This document shows, in pieces, positions 11,701 through 21,577 of a stretch of DNA of 64,000 bases. Source of the stretch: Cymbomonas tetramitiformis (Eukaryota > Chlorophyta > Pyramimonadophyceae > Pyramimonadales > Pyramimonadaceae); contig LGRX02031216.1 in NCBI GenBank assembly GCA_001247695.2, forward strand, positions 18,196 to 82,195. The letters run 5' to 3'. Position 1 is the stretch's first letter, and every line of letters starts with the position of its first letter. The notes beneath the pieces are model-generated. The model saw only the letters and a list, made by a program, of their open reading frames with translations, searched no databases and had not been told where the DNA came from. The translations under genes were made by a program, and so were the position numbers.

Positions 11701-13060
11701 TAGCCATGTTGTTTTGGCACTTTTTGCTTTCCTATCCGAGGCAAAGCGCGGAAGCCCGACGTATGCATGCCACGTTGTATATCGTACGATGTTGTCTGCT
11801 TCATACCCGAACCCTGTCTCAATCTTGACATTGCACCGTCTCGCTCTTACATTCTGCACAGTATTGTCTATTTTTCTACGCAGTTTGCATAAAGTCTTTT
11901 TCGAAGTCTCTTCCTTTGATTTTGTGGCGCCTCCTTCCCGCATGCGCAGCAATTCCTGTTTGCACTGTTGCAGCGTGGCGTTCACGGTTGTGCCGCGTCT
12001 CGTTCGCGCTTTGCCGACGACTTTCTTGGCCTTTTGCACCATTTCGTGCGCGCTTTGTGTTAGGCGCGTTTGTGCTTCTGTGGCGTCTCACAGGCTTTTG
12101 AGGCGCTGTTTGTTTCGCACCCTTTCGCGCTTTGGCATCGTTACGTGAAGGCTGTTGAGGTGTCCCGTCTGCGTTTTTTTTGGCACCTGATGCTGTTTCT
12201 GCGGCATCTTGTGTGTGCGTCTCAGTCGTCTTGAAAGCGCTTCTGTAACATCTCCTACAATGTCTTGTTCGTGCTTATGACGTGGCATGCTTGCGCCTTT
12301 GTTGCGTGGCGTATACGCTTTTATGGCTTTGTGTGCACGCTTTTGCGGCGCCTCGTTCGGCTTTGTGGCGTCTCACGCTTGTTTCTGCTGCATCACTGCT
12401 GCGGCGCTGCGTTTGTACCATTGCTGTTTTTTTTGCCCTCTTGCAGCGTGAGGTGCATCTGCAGCCTCTGCTTCGTGCTTTTGAGGTGGCGCGTGCATGT
12501 TTTCCCGGCTTCATGTCCTGCACGCAACTGTGACATCAGAGCTGGCGACCGATTCTGTTGCCTCAGCGCAGAGGTTTCCTGCTCACTTCCAGCGGATTGT
12601 CTCAAGCCGCTGCATCTTTCTTTGGAGGGTCGTCCCAGAAGATCGCTGCGGGATGGGGTGTAAACTCTCATTCCACGCGGTGGAGAGCGCAGAGCTGGGC
12701 GCCTGGTGAAATCGGTGCGGGAGGCGGCGGATGGGGCGCAGGTGTGCTGCTGGGGGACCTGGGGCGAATGCCCGCCTGGGATCTGGCGCGCCTGCAGGAA
12801 GAGGAGCGCAGCAAAGCAGAGGTGCAGATCCTCCCCTCATCTCCTGCCCTCCCTTCCCTGCTCAAATGGAAGGCGGCTGCGACGCCCTCTCCCTCCCATC
12901 CTCTCCTGCCTTTCCTGCTCCAACGCCTCGAGCAACTTTCATATTTAGTTCTGCCAGGGTCATGTCAAGAGGAGACTATCAGCAGTGTTGTTGGAGATTG
13001 CACCTATGGGGGATCAGCCACCATGCCGCTTGCTTACCCGGGGGGTGTGGCGAAACACCA
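11701..13060. other. Low-complexity GC/T-rich stretch, no supported gene
   Basis: From about 11930 to 12500 the sequence is a scrambled repeat of motifs such as TTTTGTGGCGTCTC, TGAGGCGC and CGCTTTGTGGCG. This makes long but meaningless frames on both strands. From 12560 to 13040 a plus-strand frame (WDLARLQEEERSKAEVQ...) looks slightly more protein-like, but I see no splice structure or family match. Confidence 0.45.
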
Positions 13061-13063
13061 TCA

Positions 13064-13712
13064 CGAGCGCTCACCCGTGGGCAAGCAGCCACTGCCATGA
13101 GCTCCCGCCCGGAGGCAAGCAGCCACTGCCATGAGCTCTCACCCGTGGGCAAGCAGCCACTGCCATAGGCTCTCACCCGTGGGCAAGCAGCCCGCTGCCA
13201 TGAGCTCTCACCGTGGGCAAGCAGCCACTGCCATGAGCTCTCACCCCGGAGGCAAGCAGCCACTGCCATGAGCTCTCACCGTGGGCAAGCAGCCACTGCC
13301 ATGAGCTCTCACCCGGAGGCAAGCAGCCACTGCCATGGCTCTCACCCGTGGGCAAGCAGCCACTGCCATGAGCTCCACCGGGCAAGCAGACACTGCCATG
13401 AGCTCTCACCCAGGGGCAAGCAGCCACTGCCATGAGCTCTCACCGGAGGCGAGCAGCCACTGCCATGAGCTCTCACCCGGACACCGGAGGCAAGCAGCCA
13501 CTGCCATGAGCTCTCACCCGTGGGCAAGCAGCCACTGCCATGAGCTGCTCTCACCCAGGGAGGCAATCCGCCACTGCCATGAGCTCTCACCCGGAGACAG
13601 CAGCCACTGCCATAAGCGCTCACCCGGGGGCAAGCAGCCACTGCCATGAGCGCTCAGCCGGAGGCAAGCAGCCACTGCCATGAGCTCTCACCCGGAGGCA
13701 AGTAGCCACCCG
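13064..13712 (+). repeat. 34-bp minisatellite, about 18 copies
   Basis: The unit is roughly GAGCTCTCACCCGGAGGCAAGCAGCCACTGCCAT; the core AAGCAGCCACTGCCAT is almost invariant. Variants alternate between CCGTGGGC and CCGGAGGC. Unit lengths vary by a few bases, so it is not an in-frame protein repeat. Both strands stay open by chance because the unit lacks stops. Confidence 0.9.
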
Positions 13713-13725
13713 GCGATGCATTCAC

Positions 13726-13933
13726 ACAGGGGGGATCTTATGCTCACTTTTCTGCGAACTTGGAGATTGGCAGAGCCGCTGGCGGATTGGCGTGGAATTT
13801 GCAGGGGAGGATCTTGAAGATCTACACGGATATTGAGAACGGGAGCGATCGCCAGGTGTCTCAGCTCTTCGTGACCATTCGCGACCTTTTGCCACGTCAC
13901 CAGCGCTGCGTGAAAGACTGCCAGCAAGGATGA
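13726..13933 (+). CDS. Possible C-terminal exon of an unknown protein
   Basis: Right after the minisatellite a stop-free plus frame without Met reads AHFSANLEIGRAAGGLAWN, continues as a mixed helical sequence (KIYTDIENGSDRQVSQLFVT) and ends at TGA. Its composition is much more protein-like than the surroundings. It could be the last exon of the gene that begins at 10054, which would place the minisatellite in an intron, but no phase or family evidence links them. I do not recognise it. Confidence 0.3.
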
Positions 13934-13959
13934 TCGTCCACACGCTGAGGCGCGGTCCA

Positions 13960-15200
13960 CGGGCATTCGGCATGCAGCGCATCATGCTAGCACCAAGGCG
14001 AAAGCGGCTTTGGAGATGACATGTCACAGTTGTCGCTTGGCTCACCTCCTGCGACCTCTGCTTCGCTCTAGATTGGTCACTCGCCGGCGTCTTGTGTGCT
14101 CTTAGTGCACAGTGTCCTGCTTCCTGACATGTCACATCCTCGGGACTGAGAATTGAGTGCATGGGAAGTGGTGATGGTCCATAGCAGGGGGCCAGTCCAG
14201 GTGTGTTCAGGGTTGACTTTGACCGCTATTTCGTGAAGGGGGCTGCAGGAGGCCGGCTCGAGTGGCGGCGGCGCGCGCTCCCACTTTCTGCACTTTCGAC
14301 CCGAGCCTTTCCTCAGACGGGCGCAAGATGAGATAGCACGCAGGTGCGCAGATCACGCCGCCATCCTCGTGTGATGCTCGTGTGATGTAGGACGTGCGCT
14401 CGCGAGACAGGTAGGGTAACATGTTTTAGTGTGTGGGGGTGAGGCTTGGACAGTGTACTCAAATTTGCATCCACAGTGGTCAACATGGAGCCGAGTCAAC
14501 TCGCATCGATCGCGTTCTTCTTCATCGGTGTATATGGTGAGTGGCTATCTTCGATATGCTGCCCACCCACGGATCGCATATGGCCGCAGTCGGGATGCCT
14601 ATAAGTGTCTTGATATGAAATGCGATATTGAATATTGCCATTCACTGCAGTGTTCAGTGCTATGAACCATTAGCCAACATGCCGCAAACCATGACAATCT
14701 GTCTTTCAGGTACCGTTGGGCCTGGTGTCTGATGCTATTAGGAAGTTGGCCACCAGGAAGCCATGCCCTTTACTCATTTTATTTTTCGATATCCGACTTG
14801 CAGGGTTACACACGTTCTATTCTCATGATGAATCACTTGTTTGAGAATTTGCAAGATGGAACCATAGGCAATTCCATACTACGCTAGAGTATAAAGATAC
14901 CCATGATAGCTTTATGACTTGCCTAATTTCTGCCATCACCGCGGCATCCTATAGATAGCTTTCGATTATGGGGAAGATCAAATGGATATGGCCACTGGTT
15001 TTGAAAACCAGGTTTTCAAGCATGCTTCCATTGTCTATTGTTTCCCTGTGTTTCACAGTAGCACGATATCGCGCTTCCAGACAAAGCCCAAGATGAAGCA
15101 TATGAATCTGCTTACAGTATGGTCCTATTTGTGTGTGCCTCCATTTGACTGGATTAAGGGTTACCCAAACATTTGGGTTGTTTCATTAATATATATATAT
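13960..15200. other. No supported feature
   Basis: Short frames exist on both strands but none has protein-like composition, and no repeats beyond a brief TA run near 15190 are evident. Confidence 0.5.
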
Positions 15201-15226
15201 ATATAGAAACAGGTTTTAATTTTTCC

Positions 15227-15462
15227 GGGAGCAAATTTTGATTGTTTCCGGAACAATTAACTTTTGATGTTCCCCGTAACAATGAATTTTGGCTACGGAC
15301 ACGAATATTTAGGGTTTAGTGAGAGTTTATGGGGTTTATCCAGTAGCCGGGCACCCTAAAAAACTAACACTAAACCCTACATATGCTTTCCCGTAGCCAA
15401 AATTCATTGTTACGGGGAAAATCCAAAGTTGATTGTTCCGGAAACAATCAAATTTTGCTCCC
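15227..15462. mobile_element. Hairpin MITE with arms of about 72 bp
   Basis: The left arm 15227-15298 (GGGAGCAAATTTTGATTG...GGCTACGG) and right arm 15391-15462 (CCGTAGCC...CAAAATTTGCTCCC) are near-perfect inverted repeats. A second inner pair (AGGGTTTAGTG at 15311 and CACTAAACCCT at 15369) extends the fold. The element lies beside a TA microsatellite (15188-15205) and has no coding capacity. It is a foldback MITE. Confidence 0.85.
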
Positions 15463-15782
15463 AGAATAATATAGTTCCTATAGAAACGCATGAAATGCAG
15501 TTGAGTAGCCGGATCGTAGTTTAACTCATGTCGAAACTGCCACGATTCGCCTATAGCATTAAGCTGGTTGAACGTGATTTCTAAGTGACCATATTTAACC
15601 TTTTATCACTGTCCGACTATGTGCACTACACGTTCGATCCCGGCAAGCAACCGGAGCGGGGTCGCTCTTATTGGATATCTATTCCAGCCGATATACAAAC
15701 TGAAAATCTATGATATCTTACAACGTTTCAGCTTGTATGATATTACCACGTATGTAACATACATAAAGAATAAGCTCACAGT

Positions 15783-15955
15783 GGGGGTAGATATTTCATT
15801 ACAATCCAGATTGGGGTTAGGCACTTTATTCTAATCCAGATCGGGGGCAGGCAATTCATTTGATCCCGCTACATCGGGGTAGGCACTTCATTTTAATCGT
15901 ACATCGGAGGTAGGCACTTCATTATAATCCCAGATCGGGGTAGGAACTTCTACTG
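15783..15955 (+). repeat. Subterminal tandem repeat GGGGTAGGCACTTCATTNTAATCC, about 5-6 copies
   Basis: Imperfect units of about 30 bases share GGGGTAGGCACTTCATT followed by TAATCCAGATC or a variant. The reverse-complement motif (AATGAAGTGCCTACCCCGAT) is found at about 19470-19540 and again at 21221-21340. These blocks therefore form the inverted ends of the large foldback element. Confidence 0.75.
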
Positions 15956-16829
15956 AGATCGGTCGATCGCACGGCGTGCGCGCGTCCGGTCGATTCAGGT
16001 TAGCCAGTCATGAGACACACGTCTCCCATTCGTTCGTGTTCATCTCTTCTTAGACACGTATCTATCCGAGTGCCACCCTATCTTGACAGTCGCGTTCCCA
16101 GCGAGATATGCTGTTTGGGGAGATCGTAGATTTGGAGGGTGACATCGGTATCGATGACGACAATGATGGCATCGACAACGATGACGACAATGTCGCTATC
16201 GACATCGATAATGACGATGATGGCATCAGCACAGATGATCAAAATATAATCATTTGGGAATAGAAAAGTCCTCATTTGGGAATACTTTTCATTTTGCATT
16301 CTGGGGATTAGTTTTATGTGCATATGACACAGGATGACATTTTCCGAAGAGTGAATTTTCAAAAAAATGAAATCACACGCGTGTCGCTGTCGGAAAGTCG
16401 TATGGCTGTCGCTGTCGCTCGGCTGGAGGTGCAACATTTCACACCTGTGAAGCGCTTACACATGTGAAAAGCGCTTCTCGCACGCATACCCCCTGCAGTT
16501 GTTAATTAAAATCCATTACGTAAACGCTTGTTCTAACTTCGTTCGTAACTGAAACATAGGTATTCCTAACACGCATACCTATATTTTGAGCTCTTGATCG
16601 AGCCATTCCGTGGCCGCATCAGCTCAGTTTGCAGTCGCGACTGCACTAGCTAAGCTGGTAGGTATATGTCTCCTTCAAACGCAAGCCATGGAAATTGGAA
16701 TATGCATAGGGGTTCTCGTGCGTTCTAGCGCACGAGACTTGGAAAATAATATTGCCAACAGCAATATCATTGCACCCTCGAAAGCGCAAAACCTGGAGTG
16801 AAGTATCCGCAAAGCGGATGGCGATCTTC

Positions 16830-17600
16830 AAGACGCGTTTTGGGTTTGGGTTTGAATGTACCCAAATCCAACACAGCCAAAGAGTTCCAGTCGTTCTCGT
16901 GCGTCCTAAAGCACGAGACTGTACTGACGTATTGCTGAGATACACATTTTGTCTCCCCGAAGTACACGGCATGCGATAAGCTATGTGCCAAACCGAGGAT
17001 GTATTTATTTGGCAGATTTGTGGGTTTGGGTTTGAATGAACCCAAACCCAAAACAGCCAAAGAGTTCTAGAGGTTCCCGTGCATTATATCGCACGAGACT
17101 GAACATACGTATTTTTGAGATACATATATTGTGAACACTCTCCCGAAGGGGACCTAGAACCCAACGGAACCTCTTGAACTCTTTGGCTGTTTTGGGTTTG
17201 GGTTCATTCAAACCCAAACCCATAAATCTGCCAAAAGAAATAAATCTTTCGTTTCGCTGACAGCTGATCTTACACCTTGCACTTCAAGAAGGTAAAGTAT
17301 AGATATCTATTCGAGGTATCGGGCTCTATAACGCACGAGAACCTCTACTGAAACCTTTGGCTGTGTTGGGGTTGGGTACATTCGAACCCAAACCCAAAAC
17401 CGCGCGGCACGATGCTTACACAAGCTTGTTTTGGCTATACTACACCTCAGAGGTCGTACGTTCGAGAGTGAACTGCTACCACTGTTGTGAGTATAATTGC
17501 GAAGTTTCGTATATTCAAACGTACGAGAACCTCTACTCAGCTCGACAGTTTTGGGTTCCTGGGTACATTCGAACCCAAACCCAAAACGCACGACGATGTC
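16830..17600. repeat. Five or six palindromic TTTGGGTTTGGGTTC...GAACCCAAACCCAAA units
   Basis: Each unit contains TTTTGGGTTTGGGTTYRAATG or its complement, in several cases both back to back, with CCAAAGAGTT and GTTCTCGTGCGT...GCACGAGACT between units. Centres lie near 16850, 17040, 17200, 17380 and 17565, so spacing is about 160-190 bp. This is the central part of the foldback element. Confidence 0.8.
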
Positions 17601-18359
17601 GACATACAATTTCTTTGCGAAAGCTTGTCCTTAGACCTTGTGCGTCGTCAAAGAGTGATGTGATATTACTGTTAGTAATATCAATTCGGAGTCTCGCGCG
17701 TCAGAACGCACAGAACGCACGATGACCTTATTGCAGTCGAGGATTTCATGCTTTGGGTGTAAAAGATATGAAGCCATACCAGCTTAGCTTGCAGGCGGCA
17801 CTGCAAACTGAGCTGATGCGGCTGCTGACGGGCTCAATCAAGAGCCAAACAATAGGTATTCGTGTTAGGAATACATGTTCATCAGTTATGAACGACGGAA
17901 ATTTTGTTCACTTGATGTAATTCAAGTAACAGTGCGCGGGGGTATGAATGCAGTTGAGCGTCTAGCGCTTCGTTTTCGTACATAAGAGCGCGTTTAAACC
18001 TAAAACCTTGCAGAAGTGTCACTGTCACGAGTACTTTACGTTCGATCGGTCCGGTGACAAGTACCCCTCATTGGATCTTGGATCGCATTCTCAGATTCTG
18101 ATATCTGAAATCTGAATTTAATAATTTAAAAGTTTGCGTGTCGATTGGATGTGGCTGTCGGATGGCGTGTGGTGTAATGGTGCTGGCCAGTGTCTCTGAA
18201 AACTTTTAGTGTCTCTGAAAAATATGATTCATTCTTCGAAAAATGGCATCGTGTGTCACATGCACATAAAAATATTCCCCAGAATGCAAAATGAAAAGTA
18301 TTCCCGCACGAGGATTTTTCTATTCCCAAATAACTACACACCCATAGATGATGCCACCC

Positions 18360-19450
18360 ACAAGGACATCGACATCGGCATTCATGGGCATCGATGCTGA
18401 CAATGATATCATCGCCAGCGATGATGACAACGATGCCATCGGCATCGAGGCCGGATGGCAATGATGGCATCGACATCGATGATTACGATGATGGCACCGA
18501 GATCAGCATCCACGATGCCAACGATATCATCAGCATCGGCATTTATGATGTCATCACCATCGATCACGGCAATGCCGCAATGGGCATCGATGCTGACCGC
18601 AATGATGAAATCGACATCGATGATGACATCCACGATGACATCGTCATCAGTGATGATGATGATGCTGATCACGATGACTTCGGTATCGAAGATGATAACA
18701 ATACCATCGCCATCGGCATATCCATGCTGACATCGGCATCGATGCCAGTGGTGACGACGTCGGCATCGATGATGACAATGCTGCCATCTGCATGGATCGC
18801 GACAATGATGTCCTCGGCAGCGATGATGGCATGTATGCCATCGACATACCTGTCCCGATGTCATCAGTGCCATCATTGATGACGATGTCATCAGTGTCAT
18901 AATCGATGCCGATGGCAACAGTTGATCAGTATCATACTCGATTATGGTGTCTTCAGTATCATTCTCGATGCCGCGATGCCATTATTATCATCATCAATGC
19001 CGAGGTCATTATTGCTGTAATCAATGATGCCGATGCCATCATTGTCATCATTGAAAATCATGGATGCCGATGCCATCATTGTCCTCCTCGATGCCGATGT
19101 CTTCATTGTCCTCCTCGATGCCGAGGTTATCAATGCTATCATCAATGCCGCGATGTCAGCATTGTCATCATCAATGCCGCGATGCCATCATCGCCATCAA
19201 CGATTCTGACATCATATCGTTGGCATGAATTATGCCGATGCCATCATTGTCCTCCTCGATGCCGATGCCATCAATGATGTTATCATCGATGACGAGGTCA
19301 TCATTATCATCCTCGATGCCGATGCCATCATTGTCATCCTCGATGCCGATGTCGTTACTATTATCATCGATGCCAAGGTCACCGGTGTCATCATGTTGGA
19401 TGCCGATATCAGCATTGTCATCATGGATGCCGATGTCATCATCCCAACTT
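18360..19450 (+). repeat. GATGCC/ATCATT satellite (degenerate 12-24 bp unit)
   Basis: About 1.1 kb of repeats is built on ATCGATGCCGATGCCATCATTGTCATC. All six frames remain open over long distances, encoding D/I/H-, M/S- or A/V-rich strings. This is an effect of the triplet-based repeat, not a gene. A short arm of the same type (16137-16240) lies on the other side of the palindrome, so the satellite expanded on one side only. Confidence 0.8.
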
Positions 19451-19882
19451 AGGAATAAACTGACGTGCGTACCCCCGATGCGGTGTCTGCCCCGATCTGG
19501 ATTGAAATGAAGTGCCTTCCCTGATGTACGATTAAGGGTAGGGTGCCGTGTGGTTTCATTTTCGATGTTCTATGACAAAACTGAATAACTGCCGCGAATC
19601 ACAAGTTCTTGTTAAGCATATGGCATACTTTTATGCCATTTTTCGTATTCTTATTGGATATATTACCCCTGCATGTGCTATATCACCAGAAACTAGAGCG
19701 CAAGAGCTGTTCGAACCTGTCATCGGATCGCAAATCCGGTCAACGAGCTACGAGAAATCGCTGTCTGCGGCATGGGAACATCATGAGCGCGCTCTCTCTC
19801 TTTCAAGACCTTGCGGCTGCGACGAAGTTTGCACGCGGGACGGACTGCCTGTTTGCTGTGCAGTGCTTGCTATTTTTTTTGC

Positions 19883-20373
19883 ATGGATGCTACTGAGATA
19901 GAATTCCCCGCGCCTGCTGACCTATCCAACCCTGCGCAAAACTTGGTAGCCTATTCAGCTCTGTGCCCTTCCGCGGATCTCACCCTCGAAGAAGTGCACG
20001 CCTTAATCCATGACGTTGCAAGCAGAGATCTCCCGCACGACGCCGATAGGCGTAAGCTCATGTTCCAAAGCATCATCCAGTGGCGAGAAGTGGTAAGTGG
20101 ACCTCTAGACTACCTCCCTTCGTTCCTTCGTTCGAGTATATCTTCCGTCGTTGTGGACCGCTGAGATTGGTTCGTTCCGGTCGTGCGTGTCCCCACACTT
20201 TCTAATACTATTCGATTGATCAACGTTCCCCCCTGTGTTTTCTACGTGTAATGCAGAGAGGGAGAGTGCCGCATCCTGCCTGGGTCGTCGACTCCGTTCG
20301 TGCTCTATGGCCTGCTGAGCGTATGGACGCTCAGGGCAAAACTGCTGGATACTTGGGTTTCAAAAAAAACTGA
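19883..20373 (+). CDS. Small two-exon protein of the Mutator-like element
   Basis: Exon 1 (19883-20092, from ATG, 70 codons: MDATEIEFPAPADLSN...) ends at GAAGTG before GTAAGT. Exon 2 (20257-20373) starts after TGCAG and closes with TGA, both in phase 0, giving about 108 residues. Exon 2 reads RGRVPHPAWVVDSVRALWPA, then KTAGYLGFKKN and stop. The sequence is protein-like with no family I can name. The next frame starts 9 bases after the stop, in the same frame, so this may be an upstream frame or the broken 5' part of one larger protein. Confidence 0.5.
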
Positions 20374-20382
20374 GCTGCCAAC

Positions 20383-21020
20383 ATGCCCAAAAAGCGTTCG
20401 ACATTGCAGAGGCAAGGGCTCATCAGCAATGCTAGGGCTGCGAGGGTTGGGACCGAAAATGAGAATGCTGCTGCACCCTTGGCCACCACGGAGTTGCCTT
20501 TGCTGGAAACTCCCGCTCTACACGAGAACGTGGCGGTTCCTTGCTTCCCAGTGTTCTCCATCGCTGCAGCTTTAGAGGCAGTTGCCCCATCCGAAACATC
20601 CGAAACTGTTCCGAATCCGAATCCGATACTGGCTCCCAGCAGTGCTCCAATCGACAGTGTGCCAACCGACGGTGCCCCTTCCGTCAGTGCACCAGACCCT
20701 CCTTCGCCGTTCATAGCGGCGAAAGTAAGTGCTGGGAGATTCCGGAGAGTCTTCCCAGTACGTGCATCTATATCCTCGCTTGCGAAGGTGCGCCATTACA
20801 GCATCTCCTTCGGTTTCAACATCCGGCGGAACCTCACTCTGACTGTTTATGTTCGTTGTGTTTCCTATGCAGGTGTTTTCCAAACGTCGGGCGGGAATTT
20901 CAACACACGCCAGATTAGAGGAAAAGTTAGAAGCCTTACAGGGCCAACGTGTAATCATAGATCTTGGCTGTCTAGTGGACCTGCTGCAAAATGACGTCCG
21001 ATGCTCACTTTGCTTGAAAG
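20383..21020 (+). CDS. N-terminal part of a Mutator-like transposase, two exons, truncated
   Basis: Exon 1 (20383-20724; MPKKRSTLQRQGLISNAR...) has a basic start followed by a Pro/Ser/Ala-rich linker and ends at GCGAAA before GTAAGT. Exon 2 (20873-21020) follows TGCAG and reads RLEEKLEALQGQRVIIDLG, then LVDLLQNDVRCSLCLK, before GTATAT. The combination 'IIDL..L..LL....CS.C' is the typical beginning of the Mutator-like transposase domain found in many invertebrate and algal elements. The catalytic part is absent: the subterminal repeats of the element begin 200 bases later. It is therefore a deletion derivative. The assignment rests on a short motif. Confidence 0.45.
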
Positions 21021-21212
21021 GTATATTTGTAATATGATATATTTTGAACTGCTTAGTTGTTTGTCTCATATATCTTTATTCCTTATGTATTCAATATTCT
21101 TATTTCGTTATTACACTATTCTTCTTCTAAACTATATCCATACTGGTACATATCTCGAAGCTATGATTTACTACGATTTATTACATTAAATAGGGTAAAA
21201 ACTGTTAAAATA

Positions 21213-21345
21213 GGCGGCACCCTACCCTTAAAGTGAAGTGCCTACCCTCGATATACTATTTAAAAAAAAATCTACCCCGATGAAAGATAAAATGAAATGC
21301 CTACCCCGATGCACGATTAAAGTGAAATGCCTACCCCCGATGCGG
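21213..21345 (-). repeat. Right subterminal repeat block of the foldback element
   Basis: CGGCACCCTACCCTT at 21213 is the exact inverse of AAGGGTAGGGTGCCG near 19535. It is followed by four units of AATGAAATGCCTACCCCGATG, inverted with respect to the block at 15783-15955. Confidence 0.7.
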
Positions 21346-21577
21346 ATTCCGATGTTCCGATGTTTACTCCAAACTGGAATGTTTCTCCACTGTTAACTTA
21401 TCCCTATATATACATATGTGTGTTTGTGTCGGTACTGCATATATATGCATGCATGCGTAAACACTAGCATTAAAAAGCCGTCGGTATTGGTAGAGAAGGT
21501 TGCTGCATGTCAACTCGATCACCGTGACGAGATTCGTCTTTGTGCCTGAGTAAACCCATGCCATGAAATTGAACTCA

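Larger units (their letters stand above)
15783..21345. mobile_element. Large foldback, Mutator-like composite element
   Basis: Inverted tandem blocks flank the region. Inside lies a long imperfect palindrome. Positions 16250-16365 (CATTTGGGAATAGAAAAGTCC...) pair with 18225-18345. Positions 16500-16680 (CGCATCAGCTCAGTTTGCAGT...) pair with 17780-17900. The centre at 16830-17600 consists of repeated self-palindromic units. The right part carries short spliced coding frames (19883-21020). Long complex inverted repeats with subterminal tandem arrays are known from foldback transposons and some Mutator-like elements. The class assignment is an inference. Exact termini and target duplications were not found. 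Confidence 0.55.

Noticed and set aside
11876..12288. Basic Lys/Arg-rich minus-strand frames resembling histone-like proteins
   Set aside because: They come from low-complexity GGCGC/TTTTG repeats. Both strands are open and no family motif is seen.
12979..13649. Long frames on both strands across the minisatellite
   Set aside because: Unit length varies and is not a multiple of three, so the peptide repeat drifts between frames. No conserved protein unit results.
18394..19277. Asp/Ile-rich and Met/Ser-rich frames on both strands
   Set aside because: They arise from the GATGCC/ATCATT satellite, which is open in all frames. There is no start context, splice signal or domain.
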